Shown: positions 1 to 11,195, numbered from the stretch's first letter. The stretch: DNA of 64,000 nucleotides from Nymphaea colorata (GCF_008831285.2 NC_045138.2:5547205-5611204); one strand, 5' to 3'. Translations and numbers: made by a program. Notes: generated by a model from the letters alone, not told the origin.

Positions 1-93
1 ACAATTTTAATATGATTAATAAAAACTTTTGAATTCTACAACAATAGAAAATTCCTCGTTTAGCAACTCAAGAACTCCACCCAATAGTTTTAA

Positions 94-225
94 GGGGCAT
101 AATATAGCTAGTCGGACGAGTAGATGCTTAGAAGACATGTCGTTCGGTTCCCATGAGTGGTACACTCTTGGGATGTAAAAGTTTGAATCGCAACCCTCAA
201 ATTGAAGGGTTTAGTGGACCCCACC
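94..225 (+). mobile_element. Possible tRNA-derived SINE fragment
   Basis: The segment opens with GGGGCATAATATAGCTAGTC, which resembles the head of plant tRNA-derived SINEs with an A-box-like stretch at about 105-118. A B-box-like GTTTGAATCGC lies at 181-191, a fitting distance downstream. No cloverleaf can be folded convincingly, so it is not called a tRNA gene. Target duplications were not found. A similar head occurs near 1490 and in the P450 introns. The call is tentative. Confidence 0.35.
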
Positions 226-237
226 TAGGTCCAACAT

Positions 238-661
238 TAGGGATGTCAATATATCCGATTTGAATCGGATATCTGACCGATCCGATCCAAAAAATAGGAT
301 ATAAAAAAAAAAATATCCGATTAAGAAATTGGATAGGATTCAGATTTGATAAAGGGCATCCGATCGGATTCAGATATACATAAATATCCAATCGGATTCA
401 GATACAGATTCAAATCAGATTCATTTTTAGACAAATATCTAATATCTAATGCTATTAAATTTTGAAAATTGGCAAAATCCTGTTCAAAATTTGGATTCGG
501 ATTCAGATATAAATATAGTCCGAATTGTAAAATCGGATTTCAGATTCAGATTCGAATATCATTTTTCTTTATTCGAATTCAAATCCGAACATATGAATGT
601 CTGAAAAAACAGATATGATTAAGGATATATCCGATCCGAATCCGATCAGTTGACATCTCTA
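238..661. mobile_element. hAT-type MITE, 424 bp, with terminal inverted repeats and target duplication
   Basis: The left end TAGGGATGTCAA (238-249) is the near-perfect inverse of the right end TTGACATCTCTA (650-661). The 8-bp flanks are TCCAACAT (230-237) and TCCGGCAT (662-669), matching at 6 of 8 positions, which fits the 8-bp target duplication of hAT transposons. The interior consists of short GGATATCCGAT-like motifs in both orientations and has no coding capacity. It is a non-autonomous element. Confidence 0.75.
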
Positions 662-814
662 TCCGGCATAACCTGTCAGGAGGAATACTTCTTCGGGTAG
701 TGGTTGTTAATCTCCTACTTACCCAAAAAAAAAAACTGCACCAAATAGTTTAGCAACATTGAGATATTTTGATGGCAAACTGATCCAATTTTATGGCTGC
801 TTTAAGGGTGCACC

Positions 815-1226
815 TAGGAATGTAAGTTAATCCAATTCAAACTGGATATATTACTGATCTCCTTCATAAAATTGGATATGGAAAAAAAAAATCTAATGAC
901 CAAATTATATTGGATTTATGAAATGATATCCGAACGGATTCAGCTTTAAAAAAAAATATTCGATCAGATCCACAGCTGTATTTATATTCATTTGGATAAA
1001 TATCACATATCTAATATCGATCCATTTTGATAGTCAGTTCTTTAACATATTGAAAATGCAGTTTGGATTTGGTTTCAAAGATGGTTTCAGATTGGGCTTG
1101 TGAATTTAAAAATCATATTCAAACCATATTTGGATTGCTAATTCGGATGTCATATGATTTTTTTATTTGCAATTATATCTGCATTCAAATCCCAAAATGA
1201 GAGCATTCATTGACATTACATTCCTA
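815..1226. mobile_element. Second hAT-like MITE, 412 bp
   Basis: Perfect 11-bp terminal inverted repeats, TAGGAATGTAA (815-825) and TTACATTCCTA (1216-1226), enclose a non-coding AT-rich interior rich in TTGGATAT motifs. The flanks GTGCACC and GTGCAAC agree at 6 of 7 positions and probably represent the target duplication. The ends resemble those of the MITE at 238-661, so the two are likely related families. Confidence 0.65.
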
Positions 1227-1685
1227 GTGCAACAACTTTTAATTAATTTTTATTCAGATCTTTCATATTTTTGTTAAAAACTGACTTTTCAATATCTTTG
1301 ACCAATTCCATTAAATTGGTAGGTCGGCCAACTCAATTAATCAATAGCCGTGAAATTGGTTTAGAAATTGAATTTCACAACATTGTTAGGAATTACACTG
1401 GAAGGAAAAGTAAAAAGACTTTTCTCATATGGCGCAGCTATGTGACGAAAATGTTTATCACTCATTGACTCTATATATATACAGTTGAGGGGCACAACAC
1501 AGTTGGTTGGGCTGATATTGGTTGGGCTGATACGCATGCAGATCGCATTGTCGTCAATTGTTTTTTGAGTCAAAGGCGGTGCGTGGCCCCCTGCTAAAGG
1601 TGTTCTGTTAATATATTAGATTTAGGTCAGATATCCAGCCGAATATTTTTGAAAAAATAGGATACAGGCAAAAAAATAATATCTG
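1227..1685. other. Non-coding stretch with a SINE-like head
   Basis: I see no gene here. A GGGGCACAACACAGTTGGTT segment near 1490 looks like another SINE A-box region, and a 15-16 bp unit containing TTGGTTGGGCTGATA is repeated in tandem at about 1503-1533. Near 1686 the sequence switches abruptly into the copia remnant shared with 21.9 kb and 47.9 kb, which marks a rearrangement breakpoint. Confidence 0.4.
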
Positions 1686-2485
1686 CAACAACACGATCAT
1701 TATTATCTTCATTTTTTCTATCTTATTTTTTACTATTTATATTTTCTCCCAACAATTGAAAGCAATATTTTTTGATGTACCACTTCTTACTGCGGTTAAG
1801 ACATAACATATTCTTGAAACTTGACCTTGATTTGCTTCCATTTTTATGTGTACATTTCTCTCTCTTGAATTTATTTTTCTCCCTTTTTTTAGTGACAAAT
1901 TCTAGACTTTTAGATTTTCTTCTCATCTATTCATTTAAAACACCAACCTTAACAAGCTTCATAAAAGTAATACTATTTGACATAGAGTTAGTGAGTGAGA
2001 CCCAAAATGTCTCATATGAATCTAGTGGAGTGAGAAAAAACCAAGGTTCAAAAACTTCATCTTCAAATTTTAGACTCACGTCCAGCAATTGATTAATAAG
2101 TCGTTGGAATTCATTCAAGCGATCGACAACAAAATTTCCTTATGCTTAACTTGCATCATCCATATTATTGCCGGTCTATGAAGCATGCAAACTTTCAAGT
2201 GAGGACCATAATGTCTTCAAATGCTTCTCATGCTGAACGTAATATAGACATTCTCATCAACAAATTATCGGATAAAATCATACACCTCCCCTCATGCTCA
2301 AACTTTCAATCTTCATTACTGATAGATTCTGGCTTTTGAGTTGTAAATATTAGAAGATGCATAATCTTCACAAACAAAAATCCATTCACTTTGTTTTTGT
2401 GTAGATTATAATTTGTGTCAATCGAACTAATCACCTGACTTGTGGTAATGATGTTTATTCTTGAACCAAAAGCTTCGATACCATT
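1686..2485 (-). pseudogene. Ty1/copia gag remnant
   Basis: Read on the minus strand from about 2300, the broken frame shows a copia-type Gag core: a LWSSLESLHAS-like stretch, then LNEFQRLINQLLDV, an acidic EDEV turn, a WVSLTNS stretch and a LLNE-RRK-like end. In functional elements this protein forms the virus-like particle. Internal stops and shifts break it, and nothing downstream of Gag survives, because the sequence is cut at about 1686. The same remnant continues further, into the protease region, at 21590-22600 and 47600-48630. Confidence 0.7.
2472..2483 (-). other. Degenerate tRNA-iMet primer binding site of the copia remnant
   Basis: On the minus strand the bases TGGTATCGAAGC differ at two adjacent positions from the usual plant primer binding site complementary to initiator tRNA-Met. 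It lies just upstream of the Gag-like frame, where a reverse-transcription primer site belongs. The same 12 bases occur at 22678-22689 and 48700-48711. Confidence 0.55.
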
Positions 2486-2489
2486 TACG

Positions 2490-3200
2490 TTGGGAAAAGC
2501 AGGCACAAACCAAATGATGAAGTTTTACAAACAATGGCAATGACTAAAAATACCTGTAAATAAGCATTTTTATTCTGTGCAAATAAACGAACAATATTTC
2601 TTCCACCCGCACTCCCAAATAAAACTTTTATTAATTAAGAGATTTCAGTGGACGGGAACGTAACAACCAATGAAATAAAAGCAAACACCAAAAGAAGATA
2701 AATACTAATTTTCTACATGGAAATCCCACGAAAAAGTAAGAGATAAATGCCACAAGGTTGAGAGCAATCCGATAACAAAAAATCGACAGATCACCACAAG
2801 GTAGATAGATCTCATGACAAAGTCATCTTTCTCTTGCCCCAATGGTCATAAAAAAGTGAAGAAAAAAGAACAATGAAGAACCTCACACAAGAAATTGAAG
2901 TTTTCTTTCCCTCTCTATTAATGCCTCTTGTTGCTTCGAGTCAGTGGAGAACATAAAAACCCCAAGCAATGAAGAAGAAAACCCCAAGCCAACACTCGCA
3001 TAAAAACATCCTATCCCCTTTTTCTTCCCTCATCTATTTAAATTTTTGTAATTTCAATCCACAAAATTGTTGCTTATTTGCATGTTTTCAATGCTTTCCA
3101 CTCAAGTACGAGTGAAAAAAAAAATGCCTTTTCACCTTCCACCTTGGTTTGGAAAGGATCCTCCAAAATGAGGTGATCCAAACTTAGAGTTCTGTTAAAA
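2490..3200 (-). mobile_element. Candidate LTR/leader of the copia remnant
   Basis: This non-coding stretch sits directly upstream (minus strand) of the primer site. It contains an AATTAATAAAAG poly(A)-signal-like segment near 2630 and a stretch near 2840-2940 that could be transcribed. It recurs with the copia remnant at 22700-23400 and 48720-49410. I could not fix TG..CA ends or find a second LTR, so the extent is approximate. Confidence 0.35.
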
Positions 3201-3279
3201 ATCGTTTTATATTACTACTACAAAACTACTTGTTCTCTGCTTTAGTTTTACCTGTCTGCGCTCAAAATTTGGCCAACGT

Positions 3280-3582
3280 GTGCCAATTTTATTTGACGAT
3301 TTCAAGTATGTTACCTTGTTTTCCTTCAAATTTTCTTATTGCTATTCATGCATCAACTTCAAATTTAAAAATGCATCACAAGCTGCTTTACCCCACTTCT
3401 GTTGCTATTTATTCAGTTTGGGTGAGCAGGAGGGAACCCACCGCTGGGGTGAGAAGTTGAAATCTCTTCAACTTGACCCAGATGAACTTATGGTTACTTC
3501 CCTCAACTCAGAGAGTAGTGTCCATGGTAGTTTCCTGACCAGAAAAGTAGCATCTACAAGAATTCAACGCGCAATTAAGTAA
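3280..3582 (+). CDS. Unrecognised conserved open frame downstream of P450 A
   Basis: An open frame of 100 codons lies just beyond the 3' end of the P450, on the opposite strand. The last 55-60 codons (about 3418-3582), including EGTHRWGEKLKSLQ and SLNSESSVHGSF, are kept in all four copies A, B, A' and B', and the local base composition is less AT-rich than its surroundings. I recognise no domain. It may be an exon of an unrelated gene, a transposon scrap, or simply 3' flank copied with the P450. No start context or splice sites support a gene. Confidence 0.25.
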   Translation: MPILFDDFKYVTLFSFKFSYCYSCINFKFKNASQAALPHFCCYLFSLGEQEGTHRWGEKLKSLQLDPDELMVTSLNSESSVHGSFLTRKVASTRIQRAIK

Positions 3583-3808
3583 GATTTTACTGATCCACTA
3601 ATCCGACCAGCTACACTATGTTCCTTGAAACTCAGTACCTATTCAGACACCCCAACATGATCAATTAACATGCAACATCTAGAATTTTCCTTTTGTCTAA
3701 CATTCTAATTTATTTTCACCACATTATTCATTTTGAATTGAACTGGAAAATTTGTTCAAAAAATGAAACCATAAACCTGCCATATCATCGGTAATGTTAT
3801 TGCATACA

Positions 3809-4441
3809 CTAAAAACAAGTAACAAATAGAGGTGGGGAGGGAGACCTCAAAAGCACTCTAAGCGGAGTTGCTTTGGGCAGGGCTAGGCCATGTCCCTCGG
3901 TCATGTCAACTGGCTCATTCATGGGTGTAAACCATTCAAAGCTCTGCAGCAAGCGTGTCAAAGTTAGGTGAAGAACTTGCATGGCCATCCACCAGCCAAT
4001 GCAGATCCTCCTTCCCGATCCAAATGGCAAGAACGCAAAGCCTTGACCACCAAAGCTGGTCATCTCACTGCCGCTGCTCAAGAACCTCTCTGGCTTGAAC
4101 TCTTCTGGGTCTGTCCACAATGTCGGGTCGTGATGAATCTTCCATGCGTTAACAAAAAAGGTCGAGCCAACCGGCACATCGAACCCACCAAGTTGAATGG
4201 GTTCCATTGACTCGTGTGGGAGCAAAAGTGGTGTCGCTGGGTATAGGCGCATTGACTCTTTGACTATGGCCTGCAAGTAAGGCAAGTTGTTGATGTCTGA
4301 TTCGTCCACTTGTCGGTCTTTGCCCACGTGGCAGTCCAACTCATCTTGGGCCTTCTTTAAGATATGTGGGTTGTTTAGCAAAAGAGAGAGAGCCCACTCA
4401 AGTGTGATTGCTGTGGCCTCCGTCCGGGTGACTACCAAAAC
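3809..4441 (-). CDS. Cytochrome P450 copy A, exon 2 (CYP82-like)
   Basis: This exon encodes residues 307-516 of a clan-71 P450, an ER-anchored haem monooxygenase family. It begins after a TTCCAG acceptor (phase 0) and ends at TAG. Visible family motifs are the K-helix ExxR (KESMR, residues 367-371), the PERF box (423-426) and an intact haem loop PFGSGRRICIG with Cys453. The I-helix oxygen-binding motif, AGTET in copy B' and AGTEA in copy C, reads TRTEA here: the Ala-Gly pair at 311-312 is Thr-Arg. That should impair oxygen activation, so the product may be inactive or altered. It joins exon 1 at 16677-17594 across a 12.2 kb intron filled with viral DNA. CYP82 membership is inferred from the overall sequence and the single intron position. 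Confidence 0.8.
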   Translation of the reverse strand, partial: VLVVTRTEATAITLEWALSLLLNNPHILKKAQDELDCHVGKDRQVDESDINNLPYLQAIVKESMRLYPATPLLLPHESMEPIQLGGFDVPVGSTFFVNAWKIHHDPTLWTDPEEFKPERFLSSGSEMTSFGGQGFAFLPFGSGRRICIGWWMAMQVLHLTLTRLLQSFEWFTPMNEPVDMTEGHGLALPKATPLRVLLRSPSPPLFVTCF

Positions 4442-4823
4442 CTGGAATAATTCAGGACAATGGAGGTTGGTGGTAAGTAGATCTATTGCCTTTACTGGTG
4501 CCCAGATCCTAGGCTGATCTAATGTCGCTTTTATGTACGACCAACAAACACTAGCTTTTTTCCATTATGTGAAAAAGAAGAATTGAGATCCTTAGTTTAT
4601 ATCCAAAACCATGTCTGATGTCCGATAGGAGTAGGGTGTGACATAATGTTTGTGGACCTTTCAGATACAAGACTATCAAATGCCCCTTAAATATAAAATA
4701 CAAGAACATGCCTGGATTAAAATTGGAAGAGGGTCTGATATTAAATCCATAGTCTCAAATCATGAGGATCCATCGATCTCAAATCTTGAAAATTTAAAAT
4801 TAGAGAGAATCAAACGTCCTTAT

Positions 4824-5027
4824 GGTTGTGTTTGATAGCATCGGATCTAAGATTCGAGACTACATAAAAAGGTGTGCTTTGGGATCTCAATAGCATAAAT
4901 TTAATTCATACTACATGTTAACAATCATGAATTGGGGAGAGGGGGAGGGGGTATCCGATCTTAAATTCAGATCCTAGGGATATAAGATCACAAAGGATCT
5001 CAAATCCATGGTGCAATAAAGACAACC
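4824..5027. mobile_element. Intronic MITE, ~204 bp
   Basis: The left end GGTTGTGTTTGAT (4824-4836) and right end AATAAAGACAACC (5015-5027) are imperfect inverted repeats. The interior consists of GGATCTCAAAT-like units in both orientations. Relatives of this element sit at the equivalent place in the introns of the other P450 copies. Superfamily is uncertain; the TGTTTGAT end suggests hAT or PIF/Harbinger. Confidence 0.45.
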
Positions 5028-5489
5028 TATATTTTTTCACTTTATTTATGGACCATATATAAGGTAGTGGATCAAAGGTTAATTCGATCGGTTTTGATTT
5101 CAAAAGAAAATGAAAATCCATGTCTAAATGTGATTCCTGACTCGGCTAGAACGGATCCTTGAAATTGTACTCGGCGACGCTTGGGTCCAACCCAAACTTT
5201 ATCTGTTGATGAGGTTCAAAAAAGTTCGTCGGTTTGTAAAGTCCTCAAATTGTTTACTTAAACGATTAACATGGAGATGGAAGAAAGACATGAAAGAATT
5301 TCACAAAATTTTTAAAACTATGTTAAAAATTCAGCAATAATAGAAACTGCAGCTAGCATGCTCATATCGACAAAATACAAAAAAGTTTTTTTAATCGCTA
5401 TAATAGAAAAGGTGCAAAAGATTATTTAGTGCTTGTTAAATATGTAAAAATTCAATTTGTTGAGTCAGTAAACTATATCTAGGCTTCAA

Positions 5490-5660
5490 GCTGCGGCAAG
5501 TGTAGCTGGTCAGACTGATAAATTGGTGAAAGTCTGATCGTGAGTTTGATTCCTGTAGATAAAATTGTGGTTCAAGGTTGAAGATGCACTGCCTTCATGA
5601 CAGGCTCAGCAACATATAGGTTGGGCCTATGCCAGCAACAAAATTTTTATACAGCCAAAA
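5490..5660 (+). mobile_element. SINE-like unit in the P450 intron
   Basis: A TGTAGCTGGTCAGACTG head (from 5501) and a GAGTTTGATTCCTG box (5542-5555) lie about 40 bases apart, like the A and B boxes of a tRNA-derived SINE. A related unit sits at about 60450-60510 in copy D. In copy C the corresponding place (about 55660) is short and lacks it, consistent with absence or deletion. Confidence 0.35.
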
Positions 5661-6506
5661 ATTTTTGGTTCCACCCCTGAGGCTAGGAAACAACCTTGGA
5701 CCTTAAAGGCAATGGGAACAAAAGAAAGTTTTGGCTTTTTGTGCTAAATTGACAGTAAATTGTATTTAAGCTTAATTTCCTTTCAAATCTTTATATATAA
5801 AAAACAAAGTCATTTAGATATAACTGATCATGCATTAATGTTATTGAAGTAGTAAAAAAAACAACTAATACAAATTAACAAATCAACTTACAAATATTGT
5901 GGCCTTTTCCGAAAAAAATAGTTTTTTATTAGTAGTGCAAAACCTAAGGGTATTTTTAACAATATGAAACTTAAGGTTAGGTGACTTTTTCTTTTAATTA
6001 TTTTTAAGTATGTCTTAGAATTTTTTTTAAATACAAGTTACAAAATAAAAATATCAAACTTGGTAAGGATGATGATAGCTCGATGGAAAGAAATCTGGTG
6101 AATTAGTTGGCAAGTGATGACACAAGCTTAAATGACAAGAAAATGTTGAAAGTTATAAAAAGAATAAATTTAAATCACCACAAGAAACAAACAACAAAAT
6201 CGGTTAGTAAGAAAAATCTGAAATATTAAATAAACATGGCGACCAAACCTTTCAAGAATAAACACGGTTCATCAAACTAAGTATCTTAGTGGAGACCAAA
6301 GATCCATACTTAACATTTATGTTGAAAAATTAAAGGTTAGAGTTAAAATTGAAAGGGAAAAATCCGATCTTAAACCCATGGTTTTCAAGTCCTAAGAATC
6401 TGAAATCCAAAATAAGTATGTTATGTATTTTTTCTTTCTACTGTCAAAATCTCTCAAGTTTGTCGTTAGAAAATTCCCTACAAATGGCGGTTGACAATAG
6501 CTTAGC

Positions 6507-8146
6507 ACAAAGGAAATCCAAGTAGGAATAGACATTACGATGACTATAGTAAAAAAGGACGATGGAAAAGAATTTGGAAATATAGACTAAAAAACAAAAT
6601 AGAAGAAAAAGAATGGAAACACATAATATTAAATCTAGATAACACAAACAATATACTAATGTTATGACAAATCTGGAAAGCTGAAACGAGCCAGCACATT
6701 ACAGAAAGCAAAATAGAATTAAAAAATATACCAACGCATATTGAAAATTCATTTGTAGGAAACATATATTTGTGGCTTGCTCAGTTACCAAACTCTTCAA
6801 AAGAATCTTTACGAGCAGAAACTGATAGTAAATAAACAACAACAATGAATCCTTTAGACATATTAGAAAAATATTTAGGATCAATTAAAGCAAAATTCTC
6901 ACATTCGAATATCGAAAAAATAAATGAAGACAAAATTAAAATAACTGCTAGACAAACATACTGAATCTAACAATATGTGATATGTGTTATTTAGAAGAAT
7001 ATATAGAACTATTTAGTAAATATTATTATCAGACAAGTATAACTATATAAGAAAAACCAAGATATTTAGATCTATTCTTTTCAAAATTACCACCAGTAAT
7101 ATATGGACAAGTGATAAAAACATTTCAGGAAAATAAACCAAAGGAAGACACGTTAGGATCAAGAATAGAATTCATAAGGACATGGTTCAACACAATGTGT
7201 GAAGAATATGTAAAATCGAAAAAACATCAATACTTTAGTAAATTCGATTGTAAAAGTGGATTTTACCATCGAAAACTTGACGAGAAAAGTAAAAAATGAA
7301 CAACATTTACAGTAACTAATGGATTTTACGAATGGAACGTACTACCATTTGGATATAAAAATGCACCAAGAAGATTTCAAAACGTTATGGATCAACAATT
7401 TAAAGGACTAAGGAATTGTATAATCTATATAGATGATATATTACTATTTAGCTATACGCAAGAAGACCATTACTAATTGTTAAATGAATTCATAAACTAT
7501 GCAACTAAAGTAGGAGTGACAATAAGCAAAAACAAAGCAGTAATTTGTAAAAAATAGATAGACTTTCTAGGTATAGAAATAGATAAAGCTGGAATAAAAA
7601 TGCAGACACATATTATCCAGAAAATAGCACAAACTGAAGAATTAGATACAAAAAAGAAATTGCAGTCATTTTTAGGACTAGCAAATCAAGTCAGAGAATA
7701 TATCCCTCATTTAGCTAAACACTATAAAACTTTACAAGAAAAACTAAAAAAGATAAACAACATTGTCGGACTGAAGAAGATAAACAACATATAAATCAAA
7801 AAATTTTACAGGAATTAGAACTAGTTTTAGAAAATAAAAAAAGAATAAGTAACCAACTAAATGACATTATAAGAAACATAAATCAGAAAAAACCTGAACT
7901 TCAAAAAATAGAACGAGAACCAGAAAAACTCTATATTTCAGACCAGATAGTCAAAAGAGAGATAAAATATTTGATGGCTATGTACAACCAGGATTTAGTA
8001 ATAGGAAGAGTAATAACAGAGTCGTTGATATGAATAGAGTAGAATATGAAACTGGCTCTAAGAAAACATTTGTCTTCGGACAAAAATGCTGAATAATTGA
8101 AACAAACTTAGATAGGAAATTTCTAGAATTAAACCAGAAAGACATG
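6507..8146 (+). pseudogene. Viral fragment: coat protein fused to reverse transcriptase, then 5' small frames
   Basis: Read on the plus strand this holds, in order, a coat-protein N-terminal part (6507-6850), coat-protein core (about 6855-7224), a jump into the reverse-transcriptase palm (7225 to about 7799) and then pieces of the small coiled-coil frame (about 7800-7990) and the start of the polyprotein frame (8030-8146). The RT catalytic box reads YIDDILLFS, so both aspartates are kept, but several stops interrupt the frame. The order coat-RT-5' end shows at least two internal deletions or joins. Compared with the minus-strand piece it is a separate, rearranged copy. Confidence 0.7.
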
Positions 8147-9190
8147 AGGTAGAGTGAACATTATATTAGGAAGACAGTTTTAAAGAAAGAAATATCACCA
8201 AAGATATTTCATTCTGTTCCTTTAATTGCTCTGATATATGCAAGAAAGATGGGATTGACTGAAGAAATGGGGCCTTTTCTTGGAGAAGAATTCCTTCATT
8301 TCTGGCAATAGTATTTCTTCTTGCTGTTGGGATTATGAGTTTACCATTTCTTTAGTCAATCTCATCTTTATTGCATAAATGGTTGGTATGGCAGCATATA
8401 TTCTTAAAAAAATAAGTGGTGCCTTTGTTATTTTTAGATAACGTTTAGCTACTTTGCATAATTCTAGAATTTCTTCCAGTTCCTTGGCATTACTGGTGTA
8501 TACAATATGCAGTAATCCATAACTGTGTACCATTTTTTACTAGATTTGGATTTGTATTTGGATAGACTATCATTTTATTTATTCCTGGATATGGGATGGT
8601 GGTATAGCCTTTCCCTAATACTGTATTCTTTTCTCTGTGATTTTTGTTTAGGAAATCATAAACTTTCTTTAGGTTTCTTAGGTAATTATTTACTATTATG
8701 GTTTTCTATTTTCTCTTTTTGGATAGTTTCTAAATACGTTTGTGTCTGAGGTGGAGTGAACAGATTGGTTTTGACTGACATGTTTGTTTTCTGAAATCTC
8801 TAGTTTAGGTTGACATTTTTAAATCTCGGTTTGAAAGATATACTGGGTTCTTCTTGGTTTCTAACTTCTATGGTCTTTGGTTCTGAAATTTTTAATGGGA
8901 CTTCTGGGATTTCTGGGATTTTTATCAAAGGTTCTATTTTGGCTTTCCATTTTTAGTAGTTCTTTCACTTGGTTTTGTAGTATTGCTAGTTGGGTTTGCT
9001 GTTCTTCTAGCTCCATTCTTACTAGCTGCACAAATAAGCAATTGGTGTTATTGAGAGACTTGGCTTGTAGCCGCAACTCAAATTATGTGTGTATTGTGAT
9101 GGTTAGTCTTTTAATCACTTTTGAAAAGTGACCATCCTTCAACGGATTTGATTCGTCTTTACCAGGAGCCATTTGCTCTGGACTAGCCAT
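8147..9190 (-). pseudogene. Viral 3'-terminal frames, left copy (TAV/ORF2 position)
   Basis: From an ATG at 9190 on the minus strand this begins MASPEQMAPGKDESN, then a broken frame with a Gln/Leu-rich coiled coil (QQTQLAILQNQVKELLK), followed by a longer region not kept in the right-hand copy. That region includes a 66-codon open stretch at 8333-8533 with KELEEILELCKVAKRY. The position after RNase H is where caulimovirids keep a transactivator or an ORF of unknown role. I cannot assign a domain. The piece ends at a strand switch at 8146/8147. Confidence 0.5.
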
Positions 9191-10740
9191 ATTCTCTTCC
9201 ACTTTCAGTGGTTATTGGTGAATATGAGTACCAATGTGTGTGGTTTGTGCTAATTAGTCTATATATCTGGTAGCATTTTCTCCTTCTGCTGTTATTTTAC
9301 ATTCCTTGATAAATAGTCTGCATAACAATTTTCGTTAGTCTTGATTACTTCGATATCAAAATCAAATAACTTTATGTTGTTGACTAGCCTCCTGATTTCT
9401 TTCTTTAGAAATGAATTTTCTAGTTTAGCATTTAGCCAATATTTTACCTGTGTATTATCTGTTCTAACTTTAAATTTTGTATAGACTACATATATTTCGA
9501 AATGTAATAATGCATAATATAATCCTAACAGTTCTTTTCTATTAATCTCCCATTTTATTTCATTTTCTTTAAAACTTCCTGAATGATATCGACAAAGTTA
9601 CTCATTTTTCTCATTAACATATTTATATTTCAATACTGATCCGTAGTTAAATTCTAAAGCATCTTTTTCGATGATTCATATAAATGGTTTTTGTTCGTTA
9701 GGGAATTCTAATTTAGGTAGATTTTTACAAACTGTTTTTATTTGATTTATATGTTGTTTATCTTCTTCAGTCCAATAATATTTTCTATCCTTTTTTAATT
9801 TTTCTTGTAAAGTTTTACAATGTTTAGCTAAATGAGGGATATATTCTCTGACTTGATTTACTAGTCCTAAAAATGACTGTAATTTTTTTTTTGTATCTAA
9901 TTCTTCAGTTGGTGCTATTTTCTGGATAATATGTCTGTATTTTTATTCCAGCTTTATTTATTTCTATACCTAAAAAGTCTATCTGTTTTTTACAAATTAC
10001 TGCTTTTTTATTGCTTATTGCCACTCCAACTTTAGTTGCATAGTTTATGAATTCATTTAACAATTCGTAATGGTCTCCTTGCGTATGGCTAAATAGTAAT
10101 ATATCATATATATAGATTATACAATTCCTTAGTCTTTTAAATTGTTGTTCCATAAAGTTTTGAAATCTTCTTGATGCATTTTTATATCCAAATGGTAGTA
10201 CGTTCCATTCGTAAAATCCATTAGGTACGGTAAATGTTATTAATTTTTTACTTTCCTCTTCGAGTTTTAGATGGTAAAATCCACTTTTACAATTGAATTT
10301 ATTAAATTATTGATATCTTGATATTTGTTTTAATTTTAATATTTTGTTTGGTATAGGATAATTATATGTTTTTACCTTATCGTTTAGGTTTCTATAGTCT
10401 ACGACCATTCTAGTCTTTCCTCGTTTTTGTTCACTATGTTTATTTACAATAAATGCTGGACTACTATGTTTTGAGTTTGATTTTTGGATGTAATTTCCTT
10501 TCAGTAGTTAATTTATATGTATATCGAATTCCGTCATCAGGTATATATTTTAGTGGTGGTTGAGTTATTATACTGTCTTCTTTTATTAATTCTATCTTAA
10601 CAATAGTTTTATGTTTTTCCCAATGTCGTAATGGGTTTTCAGAATATAATTCTGCAAGTCTTTGTTCTATATTTTCTAACTCGTTTATTTCATACATATT
10701 TATGGTGATGGTATTTATTTTTTCTCGTGTCATCCTCTGT
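9191..10740 (-). pseudogene. Viral reverse transcriptase-RNase H, broken
   Basis: The minus strand carries a pararetroviral RT and RNase H. Visible RT landmarks are the template-grip region FYEWNVLPFGYKNASRRFQN (about 10150-10215), then the catalytic box, which reads YIYD instead of YIDD (about 10103-10114), so the first catalytic aspartate is lost. An IDFLGIEINKAGIKIQT stretch follows. RNase H continues with frameshifts to its C-terminal part near 9300, where the last residues before the downstream frame are recognisable. Open stretches are 10464-10733 and 9905-10153. It cannot encode an active enzyme. Confidence 0.75.
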
Positions 10741-11195
10741 GTTAGTTTACTATCTCCTTTAATCCATGTTGTTTGTTTTCGTTCATTATTATTTACTATT
10801 AGAGCATTTATTTTTTCTCCACAAGGTGTTGTTAATATTAAATATTTGTTTGTTATGTTTATTGGTAGATAACCATTTAGGAATGGTCTTCCTAATATAA
10901 TATCTTTGTTATGTAATTCAAATGCATATATTCTGTTGATCTTGATTATCTTCTTTCAAATTTGTACATTAACATTTTCTGCTTTATAGTTTATTGTAGC
11001 CTTGGCTCCATTAAATCCTCTAACCTTTAGTGGATTATCTAATTTTTCCCATATATTGTCTGGTAAACAGTTTTTTTTGCATAAATTTATCTGTGCTCCT
11101 GTGTTTATGTAGGCAGTGTAATATCGGTTATTATATCATCTTGGTATGACTTTGATTAGTGTATATATAAAATTTATTTTTATTAATGTTCATTC
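10741..11195 (-). pseudogene. Viral retropepsin-like domain 2 (next to RT)
   Basis: Just upstream of RT the minus strand shows a second aspartic-protease fold. A YINTGAQINLC motif (about 11095-11130) stands where the DTGA active site belongs, and an ILGRPFLNGYLPI stretch (about 10860-10900) matches the usual C-terminal retropepsin signature. The active-site aspartate is asparagine, so it should be dead. In known caulimovirids this protease cuts the polyprotein. Stops occur between the two motifs. Confidence 0.6.

Larger units (their letters stand above)
1..1007. repeat. Left copy of the window-terminal duplication
   Basis: Bases 1-1007 align nearly without change to 62995-64000, including the SINE-like unit, a complete MITE and most of a second MITE. 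The visible differences are single bases and poly-A length changes. The match runs to the window end, so its true extent is unknown. It implies a direct repeat with a period of about 63 kb, or an assembly overlap. Confidence 0.9.
4442..6506. other. P450 A intron, 3' part before the viral block
   Basis: This intron sequence is shared with the introns of copies B, C and D, so it predates the viral insertion. It is AT-rich and non-coding. It contains a MITE (4824-5027), a SINE-like unit (about 5490-5660) and, near 6290-6420, a degraded copy of the element that is better preserved at 25817-26052. The stretch 5700-6280 holds no recognisable feature. Confidence 0.6.

Noticed and set aside
94-225. 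A functional tRNA gene
   Set aside because: Only box-like motifs are present; no acceptor stem or cloverleaf can be formed.
3968-4210. 80-codon plus-strand frame opposite P450 exon 2 (also 16909-17193 opposite exon 1)
   Set aside because: It is the antisense shadow of a clear P450 exon and has no independent homology.
8222-8240. TATCAGAGC on the minus strand as a viral tRNA-Met primer site
   Set aside because: Only nine bases match, and it lies within a 3' coding region, not in a leader.
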